DNA from: Hepsetus odoe | Taxonomy: Eukaryota; Chordata; Actinopteri; Characiformes; Hepsetidae | DNA length: 64,000 nucleotides | Reading direction: 5' to 3' | Assembly: GCA_017165825.1 (NCBI GenBank) | Contig: CM029369.1 | Span: 10,486,841 to 10,550,840 of the forward strand | Shown here: in pieces, positions 62,534-64,000 of the stretch | How positions within the stretch are numbered: the stretch's first letter is position 1 | Layout: every line of letters begins with the position of its first letter | Position numbers and translations under genes: made by a program | The notes under the pieces: model-generated | The model's database searches: none | Told to the model about the DNA's origin: nothing | What the model saw: only the letters and a program-made list of their open reading frames with translations

Positions 62534-63071
62534 CATACACGCATACTGTTTGGCTTTTTCTACAATACTGTAAAACATTTTTGATATTGTTTAAAAATGG
62601 TAAGAATATTATTATTATAATAATAATAATAGTTGTTTAGCTTAGCAGTATTTCTAAAAATAATATTAGAATGAGAAATAGACATACGTACATACACAGA
62701 ATGTGCACTTTAATAATTGCTGACTAGAATCTTCCATTACTTGTTAGTTACATTAGCCTTTTAGTTGCCATGCAAAACTACAGAAACTACAAACAAAAAG
62801 TTAACATTGTCAGCACTTTAAGAACATTGATCTACAGTATGTTCCATTACAAAGAGCATAAATACTCCTGCTTAGTCATAGGTGAGTGTAGTGAGTGAGA
62901 AACTTCGTAAAAAATTAATTCAATTTAGTTTTGAAAGTACTTTTTACATCTGGCACCCAAGGTTTAAAACCTCTGAATGAAATATCAAGATACATATTAT
63001 GGATGTCTTTTTCCACAATAGCTATCCCTGAACAACAGCCCATGTATGATTTCAGCTTTATATGCTATAGA

Positions 63072-63076
63072 AATAT

Positions 63077-63132
<56 letters not shown>

Positions 63133-63153
63133 TATATATATATATATATATGT
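63072..63153. repeat. (AT)n block
   Basis: AT dinucleotide run with two small interruptions. Confidence 0.95.
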
Positions 63154-63476
63154 ATAATAATAATATATTATATCTGCAGGTAGTATGTACCAGGAGTTCA
63201 GCAGTTTGTGGGTGTTGTTGTAGATTGAGCTTGCCTGCAGCAGCCCTGAAGGACAGAGACATGGACGCTGAGTGAGACAGCACTAGTGCTCTTATCATTG
63301 CTGACTTTAAGCTGAGCTGAGATGAGCAGGGCTGGGCTGGGCTGGGAGTCAGAGAGAGAAAGAGAGAGTTTTTAAATATTCAGAGGGCGACATAAGCGTC
63401 AGTCCACTGAACAGCACTATTTACCTCACACACATCTGCTGCTACGTTCACAGCGTTACACTGACATCTGAGTTGC

Positions 63477-63514
<38 letters not shown>

Positions 63515-64000
63515 AGCTGATGCATTTATAGTTGTACACTGACCTACATGTAAAGTGCTCCTACATACACACAGATAAGCTTCTAGCACTATCTGACTGG
63601 ATTACCTTCCTTCTCTATATTTGCCTTTACTTTTTACTGATCTAACATACACTCCTGTATTTACACTCCTATGACATCCTCGCACAGTTATGAATAGTTG
63701 CAAAGAGCAACTTCTGTGGTCTCTGTGCTTTTGTGAGACACACACACACACACACCTGCTTAAATGACTCTCTTCTGTGGGAAGGAAAAAACAAGGAAGA
63801 AGAGAGGAAGCGATGGAGGCACTAGAAGGAGGGTGAGAAATAATGAATTGATGAATAAATGCAGGCCTGCAACCTTCAGTGTGATGAGCGTGAAAGCACA
63901 CAGGACTCTGGATAATTCAAATCAGACCAAGCTCTCCATTATTCATGACAACCTCATGTTGCCACCACAGGTTCCTTGGCAGAGGAAGGCAGGAGCAAGC

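Larger units (their letters stand above)
61120..64000 (+). other. nrp2 intron 10, first 2.9 kb (incomplete)
   Basis: Follows the weak donor GTTAGA. No linker or MAM exon was recognised before the window ends. It contains (TG)37 at 62265-62338, (CA)n 62494-62530, an (AT)n block 63072-63153 and (CA)n 63482-63511. A non-repetitive, GC-richer stretch lies at 61370-61560. Confidence 0.75.

Noticed and set aside
62135..62578. 147-codon reverse-strand frame with a Thr-His run
   Set aside because: Produced by the (TG)n and (CA)n repeats; the same applies to the CA/TG frames at 15645, 46683, 42375 and 53308.
63966..64000. Possible acceptor CCACCACAG followed by GTTCCTTGGCAGAG as the start of the linker exon
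   Set aside because: The phase would fit, but the pyrimidine tract is poor, the reading GSLAEEGRSK is not clearly neuropilin-like, and the window ends too soon to judge.
1..64000. CRISPR array, operon or prokaryotic defence system
   Set aside because: No spaced direct repeats of that kind, no bacterial genes. The repeats are microsatellites and the gene is a spliced vertebrate gene.

Overview
This is vertebrate nuclear DNA, almost certainly from a ray-finned fish. Exons are short and well conserved, with GT/AG introns of 0.1 to 12 kb. The non-coding DNA is rich in (CA)n/(CT)n microsatellites and carries teleost-type repeats: tRNA-derived SINEs, decayed Tc1-like transposons and a non-LTR retrotransposon relic. 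An otophysan such as a catfish, characin or cyprinid is plausible but not proven.

The window holds one recognisable protein-coding gene, the 5' two thirds of neuropilin-2 (nrp2) on the + strand. Ten coding exons between 11086 and 61119 join in one open frame of 592 codons plus one base. They encode a signal peptide (exon 1), CUB domain a1 (exons 2-3), CUB domain a2 (exons 4-5), discoidin/FA58C domain b1 (exons 6-8) and discoidin domain b2 (exons 9-10). The linker, MAM domain, transmembrane helix and cytoplasmic tail must lie beyond 64000. Every domain border coincides with a phase-1 intron. Whether this is the nrp2a or nrp2b paralogue cannot be settled here.

Layout: 1-10380 is upstream non-coding DNA with two SINEs, one Tc1 relic and a possible enhancer near 5.1-5.35 kb. 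10381-10760 is a GC-rich, CCAAT/GC-box promoter region. About 10700-11085 is the leader, which contains up to three short upstream ORFs. Introns 1, 2, 3 and 7 are long (6.7, 11.8, 9.1 and 12.0 kb). Intron 5 is only 109 bp and almost half of it is a (TC)n tract. Intron 9 carries a 1.3 kb LINE relic, and the start of intron 10 is very rich in microsatellites.

No unknown biological system was found. The points most worth a second look are: Phe in place of the usual Tyr in the b1 ligand pocket; in-frame stops just inside introns 9 and 10 that would give soluble receptors if those introns were retained; a near-perfect 44-bp inverted repeat in intron 3; and the upstream GATA/DR1 cluster. Comparisons with human NRP1/NRP2 and with repeat families are from memory, not from a search.
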